Positions 5,767 to 6,021 of a stretch of DNA of 6,021 nt are shown here, one piece after another. This DNA comes from Bryobacterales bacterium. Its GTDB lineage: Bacteria; Acidobacteriota; Terriglobia; Bryobacterales; Bryobacteraceae. Location: positions 3,321 through 9,341 of the forward strand of contig PKYZ01000069.1 of the NCBI GenBank assembly GCA_003132865.1, written 5' to 3'. Position numbers and translations under genes: made by a program. A model generated the notes under the pieces. It saw only the letters and a list, made by a program, of their open reading frames with translations. It made no database searches and was not told the DNA's origin. The stretch's first letter is position 1; each line of letters begins with the position of its first letter.

Positions 5767-6021
5767 TCAATCCCCCGAAACCGTCTCGTACTCCCGCACC
5801 GCCGCCGGCTTAGACGCCGCCAGCGCGCCCAGGCTGACGTGAATCGTGGGCATCGCCCCAGTATCGAACGATTCCTGCACCTTACCTTGGTCGTGCTGCT
5901 TCTCACGCGCCAGTTGACGCCGCAGGCGGGCCTCGAATTCGGCCATCTGTTCCTCGATGCTCTTCACCTTCGTCTTGTTCGCCACCATGTCCTCGCGGTA
6001 GCGCTTCAGGAAGTAGCCGAT
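5767..6021 (-). CDS. C-terminus of an unrecognised charged protein (runs off right edge)
   Basis: The frame is open from the right edge to a stop at 5769-5767, giving 85 residues. It begins IGYFLKRYREDMVANKTKVK and continues SIEEQMAEFEARLRRQLARE, a charged helix with coiled-coil character, followed by a flexible tail with MPTIHVSLGALAASKPAAV. A methionine at 5988 lies inside the open frame with RYRED directly before it, so I take it as internal rather than a start. I do not recognise a family. No terminator is visible in the 21 nt separating it from the antitoxin tail, towards which it is transcribed. Confidence 0.6.
   Translation of the reverse strand: MGYFLKRYREDMVANKTKVKSIEEQMAEFEARLRRQLAREKQHDQGKVQESFDTGAMPTIHVSLGALAASKPAAVREYETVSGD

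Overview
The window looks like an accessory stretch of a GC-rich soil bacterium, most likely an acidobacterium of the Solibacter/Bryobacter type. That placement is inferred from a STGP(K/R)TPEGKA-type protein that I associate with such genomes, from the DUF4236 and DUF6364/PIN content, and from the codon style. No rRNA, tRNA or marker gene is present to confirm it.

Layout. The minus strand at 1-929 holds the start of a DUF4236 protein that runs off the left edge. Just upstream of it (955-1113) lies a short secreted-type ORF that seems to be only the front of a longer gene. A small plus-strand gene of unknown function follows (1244-1492). Next come the N-terminal stub of a serine recombinase (1500-1631, minus) and a frameshifted STGP-family gene (1663-2027, minus). 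Positions 2028-2393 hold no gene, only a short run of CGCCAAG units. The centre carries two intact divergent genes: an APC-family amino acid/polyamine permease (2394-3755, minus) and a DUF58 protein (3807-4904, plus). To their right is a type II toxin-antitoxin locus in decay: a DUF6364-like antitoxin without its normal N-terminus (to 5327), a PIN toxin with an internal deletion (5324-5637), and the C-terminal tail of a second, related antitoxin (5677-5745). The minus-strand C-terminus of an unrecognised charged protein closes the window (5767-6021).

Reading the region as a whole, two normal chromosomal genes are flanked on both sides by gene debris: a recombinase stub, a frameshifted gene, a truncated secreted ORF and a broken TA locus with a second tail. 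I found no intact mobile element, CRISPR array or complete new system. The most informative content is the set of precise lesions, which suggest repeated insertion and deletion at this locus. The permease and DUF58 genes share a divergent intergenic gap of about 50 bp containing a small perfect inverted repeat, but nothing shows that they work together.
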